A stretch of 64,000 bases of DNA from Rubellimicrobium rubrum. Its GTDB lineage: Bacteria > Pseudomonadota > Alphaproteobacteria > Rhodobacterales > Rhodobacteraceae. The notes under the pieces are model-generated. The model did no database searches. It worked only from the letters and a program-made list of their open reading frames with translations, and had not been told where the DNA came from. The stretch lies in NCBI RefSeq assembly GCF_006152115.1, contig NZ_VDFU01000014.1, forward strand, positions 1 to 64,000. Direction: 5' to 3'. Every line of letters begins with the position of its first letter. Positions within the stretch are counted from its first letter, which is position 1. The position numbers were made by a program, and so were the translations under genes. Positions 16,205 through 26,229 of this stretch are shown in pieces.

Positions 16205-17377
16205 ATGCCCGTCATCACCAGCATCGACGACCTTAGGCACCTGCACCGCCGCCGCACACCGAAGATGTTCTTCGACTACTGTGAAAGCGGCTCATGGACC
16301 GAGCAGACGTTTCGCGAGAACAGCTCGGATTTCGACAAGATCCGCTTCCGCCAGCGCGTCGCAGTGGACATGTCAGGGCGCACGCTCAAGGGCACCATGC
16401 TGGGTCAGCCGGTGACCATGCCCGTGGCCCTTGCCCCCATCGGATCGCTCGGCATGCAGAACGCCGACGGCGAGATCAAGGCTGCCCGCGCGGCTGCCCG
16501 CTTCGGCGTGCCCTATACGCTCTCCACCATGTCGATTTGCTCGATCGAGGACGTCGCGCAGAACAGTGCCGACCCGTTCTGGTTCCAGCTTTACGTGATG
16601 CAGGACACGGGTTTCGTGGACGAGATCATCGAACGCGCCCGTGCAGCGAACTGTTCGGCTCTCGTCTTGACGCTCGACCTCCAGATCCTTGGGCAGCGGC
16701 ACAAGGACATCAAGAACGGCCTGTCCGCACCGCCCAAGATCACGCCGCGCAACGCCTTCGACTTTGCCACCAAATGGCGTTGGTCCTTTGGCATGGCAGG
16801 CACCAAGAGGCGCACCTTCCGCAACATCGTGGGCCATGCGAGCAGCGTGGGCGACCTCACCTCCCTGTCCGCTTGGACGGCCGAGCAGTTCGATCCCCGC
16901 CTCGACTGGGCCAAGGTCGAGCGCATCCGCGAGCGTTGGGGGGGCAAGCTCATCCTCAAGGGCATTCTCGACGCCGAGGATGCCAAGCTGGCGGTGAAGG
17001 CCGGCGCCGACGCCATCGTGGTTTCGAACCACGGCGGGCGGCAGCTCGACGGGGCGCTGTCCTCGATCCGGATGCTTCCCTCCGTCGTGCGCGCCGTGAA
17101 GGGCGAGACGGAGATCTGGCTCGATTCGGGCATCCGCTCGGGCCAGGACATCCTCAAGGCCATCGCGCTGGGCGCGGACGCCACCATGGTCGGGCGGGCC
17201 TATGTCTACGGGCTGGGCGCCATGGGCGAGGCGGGCGTCACCCGCGCGCTGGAAATCCTGCAAAAGGAAATGGACGTCACCATGGCGCTTTGCGGCCGGC
17301 GCACCCTCCGCGAGGTCGCCCGCGACATCCTGCTGGTGCCCCGCGACTTTGAAGGCGACTGGGCCGAGAACGCCTGA
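16205..17377 (+). CDS. lldD: FMN-dependent alpha-hydroxy acid dehydrogenase, L-lactate dehydrogenase type
   Basis: A 390-residue member of the FMN 2-hydroxy acid dehydrogenase family, oxidising L-lactate or a related hydroxy acid to the keto acid. The catalytic His and adjacent residues appear in VVSNHGGRQLDGALSS, the FMN phosphate site in WLDSGIRSGQDILKA, and the N-terminal FFDYCESGSW is typical of LldD. Lys in ILKGIL is the flavin-binding lysine. Electrons would enter the respiratory chain. It lies alone; mandelate or glycolate oxidation cannot be excluded. Confidence 0.88.
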   Translation: MPVITSIDDLRHLHRRRTPKMFFDYCESGSWTEQTFRENSSDFDKIRFRQRVAVDMSGRTLKGTMLGQPVTMPVALAPIGSLGMQNADGEIKAARAAARFGVPYTLSTMSICSIEDVAQNSADPFWFQLYVMQDTGFVDEIIERARAANCSALVLTLDLQILGQRHKDIKNGLSAPPKITPRNAFDFATKWRWSFGMAGTKRRTFRNIVGHASSVGDLTSLSAWTAEQFDPRLDWAKVERIRERWGGKLILKGILDAEDAKLAVKAGADAIVVSNHGGRQLDGALSSIRMLPSVVRAVKGETEIWLDSGIRSGQDILKAIALGADATMVGRAYVYGLGAMGEAGVTRALEILQKEMDVTMALCGRRTLREVARDILLVPRDFEGDWAENA

Positions 17378-17451
17378 CTTCGCGCGGCTCGCTTGCCGGG
17401 CGGAGCGACCTACCCTAATCCCCGCGCGACATGCGAGACGGGAACCCCGCC

Positions 17452-19419
17452 ATGGCGAGATCGACGAACCCACCCAAGAGCGCGGGTGCACCGAAGCGCA
17501 ACGCTCCGTCATCCGCGTCGACCGGCTCAGCGCCGCCGAGCCTACGCCCAGACCCGCTCTTTGAGCTTCGCTGGCGCCGTGCCCTCCGTGACCTGCGCGG
17601 CCCCCTCGCTCGTCTCTATGGCGGCGAGCATGACGTGCCGGCCCTCCTCGGCCGCATCCGCGACATCGCGGCCCGCCATCACCGCGAGCGGCCCGAGGAT
17701 CTGAAGGCCTTGGACCTGCTGCGCGACGTGGATCCCGAATGGTTCCTTTCGCAGGAGATGGTGGCCTATGTCGCCTACACCGACCGTTTCGCGGGGAGCC
17801 TCGCCGACCTGCCCGCGCGGGCGCCTTACCTCAAGGATTTGGGTGTCACCTATCTCCACCTGATGCCCTGCCTCATGCCTCGCCCGGGTCAGTCGGACGG
17901 CGGCTACGCGGTCATGGATTACCGCAGGATCGACCCGAAAGTCGGCACCATGGAGGATTTCGAGGTTGCTGCCCGCGCGCTGCGGGACCAGGGCATCTCG
18001 GTCTGCCTCGACCTCGTGCTCAACCATACCGCCAAGGAGCATGATTGGGCCGAACGGGCCAAGGATGGCGACCCTTACTTTCAAGCGTTCTACCTGATGT
18101 TCGAGGATGACGTTCTCCCCCGCGAGTACGAGGCGACGCTGATCGACATCTTCCCCGACCAGGCACCCGGCAGCTTCACCTTCTACCCCGACCTGGGAAA
18201 ATGGGTCTGGACCACCTTCAACGAATACCAGTGGGACCTGAACTGGGCCAACCCGGAGGTGTTCCTCGCTGTCCTCGATACCATCCTCCACCTCGCCAAC
18301 AAGGGGGTGGAGGTGTTCCGCCTCGACGCCGTGGCCTTCATGTGGAAGCGGCTTGGCACCAGTTGCCAGAACCTGCCCGAGGTGCACGACATCCTTCAGG
18401 CGATCGTGCAGGCCACCCGCGCCGCGGCGCCCGCGGTGATCCACAAGGCCGAGGCCATCGTCGGCCCCCGCGATCTGGTCCCCTACCTGGGCCAGGGCGG
18501 GCACGAAGGGAAGGTCGCCCAGCTCGCCTACCACAACAACCTCATGGTTCAGTTCTGGTCATCGCTGGCCAGCCGCGACACGCGCCTCATGACCCATGTC
18601 CTGCGGACGCACTTTCCCGAGCGCTTCTCCCGCGCGAGCTTCGCCACCTACATCCGCTGCCACGACGATATCGGCTGGGCCATCACCGAGGAGGACGCGG
18701 CCCAGATCCCCCACATGCTGGCCCACGCCCACCGCAACTTCCTCGCCGACTTCTACAACGGCAACTTCCCCGGCAGCTTCGCACGGGGCGCGGACTTCCA
18801 GTCCAACGCGGAGACCGGCGACCGCCGCACCAACGGCAGCTTCGCCTCCCTGGCGGGGCTCGAACAAGCCTTGGAGGCCGGCGACCCTGCTCTTGTCGAC
18901 CATGCCATTGACCGGACCCTCATGGGCCACGCGCTGATCGCCAGCTTCGGAGGCATTCCCCTGCTCTACATGGGGGACGAGATCGGCCTCCTGAACGACC
19001 ATGGCTACCGCGACGACCCGGACCGCGCCTCCGATGGCCGCTGGATGCACCGGCCGCGCATGAACTGGTCCCTTGTTGCTTCGCTTCAGGACCAGCCGGA
19101 CAGCCCGGCCGCCCGCCTGCACGATGGAACTCGCGCCATCCTTGCGGCTCGAAAACGGATCGATGCCTTCGCGGCCTATGTTCCGACACGCATCCTGGAT
19201 ACAGGGCACCCGGCGCTTTTCGCCTTTCTGCGCGCGGACGAGCAGACGCCGGTGACTTGCGTCCTCAACTTCACCGAGCATCCCCAGCGCATCGCGACTT
19301 GGGCTCTTCGTCTGGAGGACGGCTTGGAAGATGCCCTGTCCGGCCGCCGGGTAGGAGTGGTGGAGGGCGAGTTGTGGCTTTCCCCGTACCAGACGCTCTG
19401 GCTCAGGCGGGCGACGTAG
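17452..19419 (+). CDS. Amylosucrase (GH13)
   Basis: A 655-residue glycoside hydrolase family 13 enzyme with a disordered basic N-terminus. The catalytic triad is visible: nucleophile Asp in [14 protein letters not shown], acid/base Glu in [10 protein letters not shown], and the transition-state Asp in [11 protein letters not shown]. Substrate-site [19 protein letters not shown] matches amylosucrases, which transfer glucose from sucrose to an alpha-glucan and release fructose. No signal peptide is seen. No sucrose porter is adjacent. Trehalose-synthase-like activity is less likely given these motifs. ATG 17431 is an alternative start. Confidence 0.88.
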   Translation: MARSTNPPKSAGAPKRNAPSSASTGSAPPSLRPDPLFELRWRRALRDLRGPLARLYGGEHDVPALLGRIRDIAARHHRERPEDLKALDLLRDVDPEWFLSQEMVAYVAYTDRFAGSLADLPARAPYLKDLGVTYLHLMPCLMPRPGQSDGGYAVMDYRRIDPKVGTMEDFEVAARALRDQGISVCLDLVLNHTAKEHDWAERAKDGDPYFQAFYLMFEDDVLPREYEATLIDIFPDQAPGSFTFYPDLGKWVWTTFNEYQWDLNWANPEVFLAVLDTILHLANKGVEVFRLDAVAFMWKRLGTSCQNLPEVHDILQAIVQATRAAAPAVIHKAEAIVGPRDLVPYLGQGGHEGKVAQLAYHNNLMVQFWSSLASRDTRLMTHVLRTHFPERFSRASFATYIRCHDDIGWAITEEDAAQIPHMLAHAHRNFLADFYNGNFPGSFARGADFQSNAETGDRRTNGSFASLAGLEQALEAGDPALVDHAIDRTLMGHALIASFGGIPLLYMGDEIGLLNDHGYRDDPDRASDGRWMHRPRMNWSLVASLQDQPDSPAARLHDGTRAILAARKRIDAFAAYVPTRILDTGHPALFAFLRADEQTPVTCVLNFTEHPQRIATWALRLEDGLEDALSGRRVGVVEGELWLSPYQTLWLRRAT

Positions 19420-19555
19420 CGCCTGGACCCGTGGCGAATTTCAGGGAAGCACGAATAGCCAAGACCCGCGCCTCGCTAACGGAGAGAAACGACAGGACTC
19501 GGCCAGCCCCCTTCCCATCGGCTCGTGCCTGCGCTAAGGGAACGCCCTCGGAACC

Positions 19556-19587
19556 GGGCCGCACACCCTTGGAGGGCGGCCCCTTTT
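19556..19587 (+). terminator. Terminator-like hairpin in the leader of rplY
   Basis: GGGCCG (19556-19561) pairs with CGGCCC (19577-19582), with CCT/AGG stacking inside, followed by CTTTTATATTT. It sits only 18 bases before the rplY start and just ahead of its GGAG site. It either ends the amylosucrase transcript or acts as an attenuator for rplY. Confidence 0.6.
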
Positions 19588-19604
19588 ATATTTGGAGAAT
19601 ACCC

Positions 19605-20213
19605 ATGGCTGGTGAGGTCATCGATCTCGTGGCCCAGGTTCGCGCGGGGACGGGCAAGGGGGCCGCTCGCGCTGCTCGCCGTGAAGGCGCAGTACCTGGG
19701 ATCATCTATGGCGGCGGGCAAGAGCCGCTGCCCATCAATCTCGAATTCAACGCGCTGATGAAGCGCCTGAAGGCGGGGCACTTCCTGTCCACGATGTTCA
19801 ACCTCAAGATCGAGGGTCAGGTCGACCAGCGCGTTGTTTGCCGTGGCGTCCAGCGCCACGTGGTCAAGGACCTGCCGACGCATGTCGACTTCCTGCGCAT
19901 CTCGCCCACGACCCGGATCAACCTTCTGATCGACGTGGTCTTCACGAACCACGGGGCCTCCCCGGGCCTGAAGCGCGGCGGCACCCTTGTGGCCGTGCGC
20001 CCGCAGGTGCAGCTCGAAGTTACCGCCGGCGAGATCCCCGACCATATCGAAGTGGACCTGACGGGCCGCAACGTGGGCGATGTCATCCACATCAACGACA
20101 TCCCTCTCCCGGCCGGCGTCAAGCCGACCATCGAGCGGAACTTCGTGATTGCCAATATCTCGGCGCCCTCGGGCCTGCGCTCGGCGGACAACGTGGAAGA
20201 AGCCGCCTCCTGA
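19605..20213 (+). CDS. rplY: 50S ribosomal protein L25 (Ctc form)
   Basis: A 202-residue long-form L25, which binds 5S rRNA. The N-terminal domain begins [23 protein letters not shown] and IIYGG; the C-terminal CTC domain includes [29 protein letters not shown] gives a clear ribosome site for ATG 19605. A strong terminator separates it from pth downstream. Confidence 0.95.
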   Translation: MAGEVIDLVAQVRAGTGKGAARAARREGAVPGIIYGGGQEPLPINLEFNALMKRLKAGHFLSTMFNLKIEGQVDQRVVCRGVQRHVVKDLPTHVDFLRISPTTRINLLIDVVFTNHGASPGLKRGGTLVAVRPQVQLEVTAGEIPDHIEVDLTGRNVGDVIHINDIPLPAGVKPTIERNFVIANISAPSGLRSADNVEEAAS

Positions 20214-20236
20214 GCGGCAGTCCATGACGCGACCGG

Positions 20237-20266
20237 ACGGGGCCTTTCGGGGCCCCGTTTTCGTTT
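20237..20266 (+). terminator. Rho-independent terminator of rplY
   Basis: ACGGGGCC (20237-20244) pairs with GGCCCCGT (20251-20258) over a TTTCGG loop and is followed by TTTTCGTTT. Confidence 0.88.
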
Positions 20267-20368
20267 CCGCCCCTGTTCAGCAGGTTGCGATCAGCACGGC
20301 CCGGGCTTCTGACCCACTGGCAACCGATCTGGTTGGCCCCGGACGCAGGGGGCGCTAGAACTGCGCTC

Positions 20369-21064
20369 ATGAAACTCCTCGTGGGCCTTGGAAATCCCGG
20401 CGCGAAGTACGCCGGTCATCGTCACAACATCGGCTTCATGGCCGTGGACCGCATCGCGGAGGGTCATGGCTTCGGCCCTTGGCGGTCGCGCTTCCAGGGC
20501 ATGACCTCCGAAGGCGTGCTTGGCGGCGAGAAGGTCCTTCTTCTCAAGCCGCAGACCTTCATGAATGAGTCCGGCCGCTCGGTTGGAGAGGCCATGCGCT
20601 TCCTCAAGATCGCCCCAGCCGAGTTGTGCGTCTTTCATGACGAGATCGACCTTGCACCCGCCAAGCTCAAGGTGAAGACCGGCGGCGGTCACGCGGGGCA
20701 CAACGGCCTGCGCTCCCTTCATGCCCATATCGGCGACGCCTATCATCGCGTTCGCATGGGCGTGGGCCATCCGGGTCACAAGGACGCCGTGCCCGGATAC
20801 GTGCTCCATGACTTCGCCAAGGCCGACGCGGCTTGGCTCGATGACATGCTGCGTGGCATCGAGGATGGGGCCCCAGCCCTCGCCCAAGGGGATTTCGCGA
20901 CGTTCCAAAACCGGGTCGCCCTTCGCCTCAATCCACCCCGGCCCTCGAAACCAGCCCTAGGCGCCATACTGCCTGATGCAACCGCGCCTGCTCGCGCGGC
21001 ACCGTCCAAGGCACAGGACGATCAACGCTCACCTCTTCAGAAACTCGCTGATCGCTTTCGATGA
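20369..21064 (+). CDS. pth: Peptidyl-tRNA hydrolase
   Basis: A 231-residue enzyme that frees tRNA from stalled peptidyl-tRNA. Active-site residues are in LGNPGAKYAGHRHNIGF (Asn and catalytic His), FMNESGRSV and VFHDEID. GGGHAGHNGLRS is the other signature. The C-terminal ~35 residues are a Pro/Ala/Lys-rich extension beyond the usual 190-200 residue core. There is no clear ribosome site before ATG 20369, yet the upstream frame is not protein-like. Confidence 0.95.
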   Translation: MKLLVGLGNPGAKYAGHRHNIGFMAVDRIAEGHGFGPWRSRFQGMTSEGVLGGEKVLLLKPQTFMNESGRSVGEAMRFLKIAPAELCVFHDEIDLAPAKLKVKTGGGHAGHNGLRSLHAHIGDAYHRVRMGVGHPGHKDAVPGYVLHDFAKADAAWLDDMLRGIEDGAPALAQGDFATFQNRVALRLNPPRPSKPALGAILPDATAPARAAPSKAQDDQRSPLQKLADRFR

Positions 21065-21151
21065 CGAGGGTTCGGGCCCTGACGCGAGCATGACCCCCTT
21101 GGCCGCATGGTTTGCGGCAATTCCACAGGACGTTCACCCACGGAGGCCAGG

Positions 21152-21523
21152 ATGCAGAAAGACCCATCCATCAATGTCCTGGGCGCAGCACTGGTCCCTT
21201 GCTCGGCGGATCCGCTGACCGGGTTCTTCCGCAACAGCGCCTGTGACACATGCCCGGAAGACCGTGGATCCCACACGGTCTGCGCGGTCATGACGGCCGA
21301 GTTCCTGGCCTACTCCAAGTATGTCGGGAACGACCTCAGCACGGCGCGCCCGGCATCCAGATTTCCCGGCCTCAAACCGGGCGATTCGTGGTGCCTTTGC
21401 GCCGGCCGGTTCCTGCAGGCCCATGAAGAAGGCTGCGCTCCTCGCGTCAACCTGGCCGCCACCCATCGGCAGGCCCTGGAGGTCGTTCCCTTGGATATCC
21501 TCCGCTCTCACGCCCTGGAGTGA
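21152..21523 (+). CDS. DUF2237-family protein
   Basis: A 123-residue protein of the DUF2237 family, whose function is unknown. The core reads NVLGAALVPCSADPLTGFFR then DTCPEDRGSHTVCAVMT, with conserved Cys residues, and EFLAYSKYVGNDLSTA. GWCLCAGRFL-like DSWCLCAGRFLQAHEEG completes it. CGGAGGCCAGG precedes the ATG. Its 3' end overlaps the convergent regulator gene by 16 bases. Confidence 0.85.
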   Translation: MQKDPSINVLGAALVPCSADPLTGFFRNSACDTCPEDRGSHTVCAVMTAEFLAYSKYVGNDLSTARPASRFPGLKPGDSWCLCAGRFLQAHEEGCAPRVNLAATHRQALEVVPLDILRSHALE

Positions 21524-22005
21524 CGGCTGTCCAGCGGACCGGCCATCAGATCCTCGATGAACAGCGACAGGAGCTGGGGCCGACCCGTAACCCCCGCCTT
21601 TCGATAGATCGCGGCGGTCTGGGCCTTGACCGTCCCTTCGCTCGTCTGGCGAATCCGTGCGATGTCCTGGGTAGACATTCCCTTGATGGCGAACAGCGCC
21701 ACGTCCCGTTCGGCAGGGGTCAGCCCCCAAGCCGCGAACTTTTCGTCCAGAAGCTCCATGAAGGCACCAGAGGCGGCGCGCAGCTTGGCCTCGGCCTCGC
21801 GGGTGCGGATCTGGCTCCGGCGCAGGGCCAGCCCGCCCAGCACCGTCCCCAGGACAAGCCCCACAGCCGCCCCGATTTCCGTGATCTCGTGCACGACCCA
21901 GGCCACGGGTGCCACGCCCAGAACGGAAAAACCTATGTTGGCAACGAACAGAACGGCCGACACCGCCTGCACCGCCAGAATGGCGACAACACCCGACTGC
22001 TTCAC
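21508..22005 (-). CDS. Membrane-anchored LuxR-type transcriptional regulator
   Basis: A protein of 165 residues. Two membrane segments (VVAILAVQAVSAVLFVANIG and EIGAAVGLVLGTVLGGLAL) and a short coiled linker precede a LuxR-type helix-turn-helix: LTPAERDVALFAIKGMSTQD then TSEGTVKAQTAAIYRKAGV. It lacks a receiver domain, so signalling probably comes through the membrane part. The GTG at 22005 follows GGGAGGAGCGCC and is preferred over a TTG at 22038. This small type is common in Rhodobacterales; its targets are unknown. Confidence 0.82.
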   Translation of the reverse strand: MKQSGVVAILAVQAVSAVLFVANIGFSVLGVAPVAWVVHEITEIGAAVGLVLGTVLGGLALRRSQIRTREAEAKLRAASGAFMELLDEKFAAWGLTPAERDVALFAIKGMSTQDIARIRQTSEGTVKAQTAAIYRKAGVTGRPQLLSLFIEDLMAGPLDSRHSRA

Positions 22006-22041
22006 GGCGCTCCTCCCGCCCCTTGACCTAGCGGTCAAGGA

Positions 22042-22881
22042 TCAGTCGTCACCTTTGTCCGGGCCGCGGTTCCCATTGGAACCCTGTCCTCTTCCGGAAC
22101 GACCTGAACCGCCCTCAGAGTCCGAACCGTCTCCGCCACCCTGACCACGACCCTGGCCGTTCCCGCCGCCATTGCCATTCCCGCCACCATTGCCGTTCGA
22201 GCCCTGGCCCTGGTTCTGACCTCGCCCTTGTCCGTTCCCGCCGGAACTCCGATCCTCGTCGTTCGCGCCCGAGTTGGAGCCATCGTCCGAACCGGCAGAT
22301 CCCTGGTCGCCGTTCTCCTCTTGATCCCCTGCATCATCAGCGCCCGCATCGGCTCCGCTGTCGCGATCCTGGTCAGCATCGGGTTCAGCATCCACGCTGT
22401 CCTGCCCCTCCCCTCCCGGGTCGGCGCCGGGATCCTCCGGATCGCTGCGGTCGGGCTTGGTTGCCGGTTGCTCCATTGCCGGTTCATTGGAGGGGACAGC
22501 CGACGCTTCGGGTTCCTCTGGTTCACCACCGTCCGATGCCACGACGTCTTCTGCCGCTGCAGGATCAGAAGGCGGCGCAGGCTCTGCAGCATCCAGCTGG
22601 GGATCAAAGATCCTCGGTGTCCCGGCATCATCCGGGGCCTCAACATAGTCGCGGAGGATCTCGCCCGTCGAAGGGTTGAACACGATTTCCCGGCGGCCGT
22701 CAGGGCTGACAGCCACCACGCGGATGCGGCCAAGCAGGGTGCGGGATACCTCGAACTCGCGATAACCCTGGGCTTTGAGCTGGTCCACGACCCCGTCTGC
22801 CGCGGACTGCGCCAAGGCCGCGCCCCCGAGCATGGTCAGAGCGGCGGCCATCAGGATGCATCTCCGCTTCGGCGACATCAT
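22042..22881 (-). CDS. Exported PepSY-like protein with long disordered tail
   Basis: A 279-residue protein with a signal peptide (MMSPKRRCILMAAALTMLGG, cleavage near ALAQS). Residues ~28-85 resemble a PepSY-type fold: VVDQLKAQGYREFEVSRTLL and REIVFNPSTGEILRDYV. The remaining ~190 residues are low complexity, first Glu/Pro/Ala-rich, then Asp-rich, then Gly/Asn/Gln/Arg-rich. It would be periplasmic. Function unknown; the tail may bind metal or cell wall. Confidence 0.75.
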   Translation of the reverse strand: MMSPKRRCILMAAALTMLGGAALAQSAADGVVDQLKAQGYREFEVSRTLLGRIRVVAVSPDGRREIVFNPSTGEILRDYVEAPDDAGTPRIFDPQLDAAEPAPPSDPAAAEDVVASDGGEPEEPEASAVPSNEPAMEQPATKPDRSDPEDPGADPGGEGQDSVDAEPDADQDRDSGADAGADDAGDQEENGDQGSAGSDDGSNSGANDEDRSSGGNGQGRGQNQGQGSNGNGGGNGNGGGNGQGRGQGGGDGSDSEGGSGRSGRGQGSNGNRGPDKGDD

Positions 22882-23265
22882 CGTCTCCACGCCCCAGGCT
22901 CTGGCGCCTCCAGGCGCGAGCCCTGTCCCATACCGAGGCAGACGGCACCTGCCCCATTGAGCCTTACCTTGGACACGACTGTGGCGGTTGTCACTCCGAC
23001 CCATTCGTAGGGTGTTCGCTTTCGCCGCGTAATCGTCACCGGTGCCATGGTGTTGGGCAAGGCTCGGGCATCCTCCTGCTGTCAGTCTGTCCTGCTCTGC
23101 CGCCCAGCCGAAGCATGCAACCGTGTACGGCACCATAGGGCCATGGGTTAGCCACGCCGTAGGTACGGCTGTACGACGGTCCAGCCCAAAGTTTAGGGCC
23201 AGCACGACGATGCTGACCCAAGCCAGAACGACAGAAGACTGGGGTTCCTCCGCCGCCCGTCCGTG
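22882..23265. other. Intergenic, no gene seen
   Basis: No convincing coding frame, RNA or repeat was found between the PepSY gene and trpB. Confidence 0.5.
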
Positions 23266-24492
23266 TCAGGCCGAGACTTCGACTCCCAAGTGCCGCGCCA
23301 CCGTGAAGATGTCCTTATCGCCTCGTCCGCACAAATTCATGATGATCAGGTGATCCTTGGGCAGGTCCGGCGCGATCTTCATGACATGGGCCAGCGCGTG
23401 GCTGGGCTCCAGCGCCGGGATGATCCCCTCCAGCGCGCAGCAAAGCTGGAACGCCTCCAGCGCTTCCTTGTCGGTGATCGCCACGTACTCCGCCCGGCCG
23501 ATGTCATGCAGCCACGCATGTTCCGGCCCGATGCCCGGATAATCGAGCCCCGCCGAGATCGAGTACCCTTCCAGGATCTGCCCGTCGTCGTCCTGGAGCA
23601 GATAGGTCTTGTTCCCGTGCAGCACCCCTGGCCGTCCGCCGGTCAGGGAAGCGCAATGTTCCATCTTCTCATCCACACCCTTGCCGCCGGCTTCCACGCC
23701 GATGACCCGCACGGATGGATCGTCGAGGAATGGATAGAACAACCCCATGGCGTTCGAGCCGCCGCCGATGGCTGCGATGATCGTGTCTGGCAGCCGTCCC
23801 TCGGCTTCCATCATCTGCGCCTTGGCTTCCTTGCCGATGATGGACTGGAAGTCGCGCACCATCGCCGGATAGGGATGCGGCCCCGCCACTGTGCCAATGC
23901 AGTAGAAGGTGTCACGCACGTTGGTCACCCAGTCGCGCAGTGCGTCGTTCATGGCGTCCTTGAGCGTGCCACGCCCCGACGTGACCGGGACCACCGTCGC
24001 CCCAAGCAGCCGCATGCGGAACACGTTGGGCGCCTGACGCTCCACGTCGTGCGCGCCCATGTAGACCACGCATTGCAGCCCGAACTTGGCGCAGACCGTC
24101 GCCGTCGCCACGCCGTGCTGGCCCGCCCCGGTCTCGGCGATGATACGGGTCTTGCCCATGCGCCGCGCGAGGATGATCTGCCCCAGCACGTTGTTGATCT
24201 TGTGCGCGCCGGTGTGGTTCAACTCGTCGCGCTTGAGGTAGATCTTGGCCCCGCCTAGATGCTCGGTCAGCCGCGGCGCATAATACAGCGGCGAGGGGCG
24301 GCCCACGTAGTTCGTCCAAAGGTCGTACATCTCGGCCCAGAAGGACGGGTCCGTCTTGGCCCTCTCGTACTCGGCTTCGAGGTCGAGGATGAGCGGCATC
24401 AGCGTCTCGGAAACGAAGCGGCCTCCGAACTGACCGAAACGCCCAGCCTCGTCCGGCCCAGTCATGAAGCTGTTCTGGCGTGTATCCGGCAT
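23266..24492 (-). CDS. trpB: Tryptophan synthase beta subunit
   Basis: A 408-residue PLP enzyme condensing indole with serine. The PLP lysine is in [14 protein letters not shown], the phosphate-binding glycine loop in [11 protein letters not shown], and [10 protein letters not shown] is the conserved substrate loop. It follows trpF in the same direction after 71 bases. Full length. trpA lies elsewhere in the window. Confidence 0.97.
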   Translation of the reverse strand: MPDTRQNSFMTGPDEAGRFGQFGGRFVSETLMPLILDLEAEYERAKTDPSFWAEMYDLWTNYVGRPSPLYYAPRLTEHLGGAKIYLKRDELNHTGAHKINNVLGQIILARRMGKTRIIAETGAGQHGVATATVCAKFGLQCVVYMGAHDVERQAPNVFRMRLLGATVVPVTSGRGTLKDAMNDALRDWVTNVRDTFYCIGTVAGPHPYPAMVRDFQSIIGKEAKAQMMEAEGRLPDTIIAAIGGGSNAMGLFYPFLDDPSVRVIGVEAGGKGVDEKMEHCASLTGGRPGVLHGNKTYLLQDDDGQILEGYSISAGLDYPGIGPEHAWLHDIGRAEYVAITDKEALEAFQLCCALEGIIPALEPSHALAHVMKIAPDLPKDHLIIMNLCGRGDKDIFTVARHLGVEVSA

Positions 24493-24563
24493 CGCGCGCC
24501 CTCCCCTTCTATCAGGAAGCGCTTCTACCCCGATCCCCTGTCAGGCGAAAGCCGCAACGGCTG

Positions 24564-25238
24564 TTATCGTGCGGACGCGACGGCGCCCACAAACGCACGG
24601 ATCAGATCGGAATCCTTGATGCCGGGCGCGCTTTCGACCCCGGAGGAGACATCGACCTGCCGCGCCCCGGACACGCGCACGGCCTCGGCCACGTTTCGAG
24701 GCCCCAATCCGCCGGCCAGCATCCAGGGACGGCTCCAGGACAGGCCAGACAGCAACCCCCAGTCAAAGGAAACCCCATTGCCACCCGGCAGGGTCGAACC
24801 GGCCGGGGCTTTGGCATCCAGGAGAAGCTGGTCAGCGACAGCTTCATAGGCTCGCGCCCGTGCCACATCCTCCGGACCCGAGATGCCGACGGCCTTCATG
24901 ACGGGAAGACCCCACCGCTCACGGATCTCCGCCACGCGGTCGGGCGGTTCATGACCGTGCAGTTGCACCATGTCGATGGGCACAGTGTCCAGCACCGCAT
25001 CCACCTCCGCATCGCTCGGATCAACGAACAGGGCGACCTTGGCCACCCCTACAGGCGCAGCCAGCGCGAGGTCACGCGCGACGGGCAGGGCCAGCGACCG
25101 AGGTGAGCGGGAATAGAAGACGAGACCGATATACGCCGCCCCGGCGCTGGCCGCGGCCTCGACCTGCGCCTCGGTGGTGAGCCCGCAGACCTTGACGCGC
25201 ACAGGTCCGGTCGGGCGCGGGTTCACGCGAAAGGCCAT
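24564..25238 (-). CDS. trpF: Phosphoribosylanthranilate isomerase
   Basis: A 224-residue TIM barrel that isomerises phosphoribosylanthranilate. The catalytic Cys is in VKVCGLT and the catalytic Asp in LLLDAKAP. MLAGGLGPRNV and VDVSSGVESAPGIKD bind the phosphate. Its start overlaps the stop of lapA by one base, so it belongs to the ihfB-lapA-trpF-trpB unit. Confidence 0.95.
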   Translation of the reverse strand: MAFRVNPRPTGPVRVKVCGLTTEAQVEAAASAGAAYIGLVFYSRSPRSLALPVARDLALAAPVGVAKVALFVDPSDAEVDAVLDTVPIDMVQLHGHEPPDRVAEIRERWGLPVMKAVGISGPEDVARARAYEAVADQLLLDAKAPAGSTLPGGNGVSFDWGLLSGLSWSRPWMLAGGLGPRNVAEAVRVSGARQVDVSSGVESAPGIKDSDLIRAFVGAVASAR

Positions 25239-25600
25239 CAGCGCCGCGCAGGGATGGTCGGTGCATCCAACACCGCAAGCACGTCGTTCTTGGGGGCCGC
25301 TGCAGCCCGTTGCTGAACGACTTCACGGCGCAGGCGCTCCAGTTCCCGCGCGGTAGCGCGCCCTTGGGCGCGCTCCGGAATCTCGCGGATCCATTCCCAG
25401 ACGAACCCCACGAGAAGGCCCAACGCAAAACCCAGCAGGATCACCAGGAACAGCGGGAGGTCGATATCGGGGGACACTCCGAGCCATCCGCTGATCGCCT
25501 CGGGTAGCACGCGCAGGGTCACGATTCCCCGGTTGGCCAAACCCATCGTAACAAGGGCAATGGCCACGAGGCCCCAGAAAGCGGTCTTGAGAAGTCCCAT
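25238..25600 (-). CDS. LapA-domain (DUF1049) membrane protein
   Basis: A 120-residue protein with two membrane segments (FWGLVAIALVTMGLANRG and LPLFLVILLGFALGLLVGFV) and a charged C-terminal coiled coil (ARELERLRREVVQQR). This is the LapA family, linked to lipopolysaccharide assembly. The place between ihfB and trpF is conserved in alphaproteobacteria. The stop overlaps trpF. Confidence 0.88.
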   Translation of the reverse strand: MGLLKTAFWGLVAIALVTMGLANRGIVTLRVLPEAISGWLGVSPDIDLPLFLVILLGFALGLLVGFVWEWIREIPERAQGRATARELERLRREVVQQRAAAAPKNDVLAVLDAPTIPARR

Positions 25601-25687
25601 GGAACGAGCCTCGTGGTTGCGGACGACGTTGGCGCCCGGAGCTATAGCCGCCCACGCGCGCCTTCCGCAACCGGTCCCGGTCGGCGA

Positions 25688-26008
25688 TCAGAGGCCTTCG
25701 GCCGGGAGGTCCTCCTCGGGAACGATGCCCTTGTCGTTCAGCCGATCCCGCAGGAGCTTGCCGGTCTTGAAGAAGGGAACGTGCTTTTCGTCGACATCCA
25801 CCGCTTCGCCGGTACGGGGATTGCGCCCGGTGCGGCCGTCCCGCTTCTTGACGGAGAAGGCCCCGAACCCACGCAGCTCGACACGGTTGCCCTGGGCCAT
25901 GGCCTCGACGATCCGGTCGAAGATCACGTTCACGATCTTCTCGACGTCCCTTTGGTACAGATGCGGGTTCTCTTCCGCGATCTTCTGGATCAGTTCGGAC
26001 CGGATCAT
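25688..26008 (-). CDS. ihfB: Integration host factor beta subunit
   Basis: A 106-residue DNA-bending protein. It opens [20 protein letters not shown] and carries [20 protein letters not shown], the beta-ribbon arm with the intercalating-proline signature RNPRTGE. It forms a heterodimer with IhfA, which is not in the window. It follows rpsA, as in many proteobacteria. Confidence 0.95.
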   Translation of the reverse strand: MIRSELIQKIAEENPHLYQRDVEKIVNVIFDRIVEAMAQGNRVELRGFGAFSVKKRDGRTGRNPRTGEAVDVDEKHVPFFKTGKLLRDRLNDKGIVPEEDLPAEGL

Positions 26009-26168
26009 CTCACCCCCAAGACAGTTGATCGAACACGCAGGTTGGCCCTGCTTTACCGGGAACTATAGGGGGTTAACACGTTCCGACAAAGAATTTCAAA
26101 GCATTCCGGGACGGCAACTGCGCGCTTCGGACGGCAGGATCGCCGCCGTTTGCGGCCGTGGTCCATGC

Positions 26169-26203
26169 AACGAAAAGGGCCCTGCCTTTCGGCAGGGCCC
26201 TTT
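26169..26203 (-). terminator. Rho-independent terminator of rpsA
   Basis: AAAGGGCCCTGCC (26174-26186) pairs perfectly with GGCAGGGCCCTTT (26191-26203) over a four-base loop. Read on the minus strand the hairpin is followed by TTTTCG, just after the rpsA stop. Confidence 0.9.
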
Positions 26204-26229
26204 CCATCGTTTTCGTCACAGCCCGAGGC

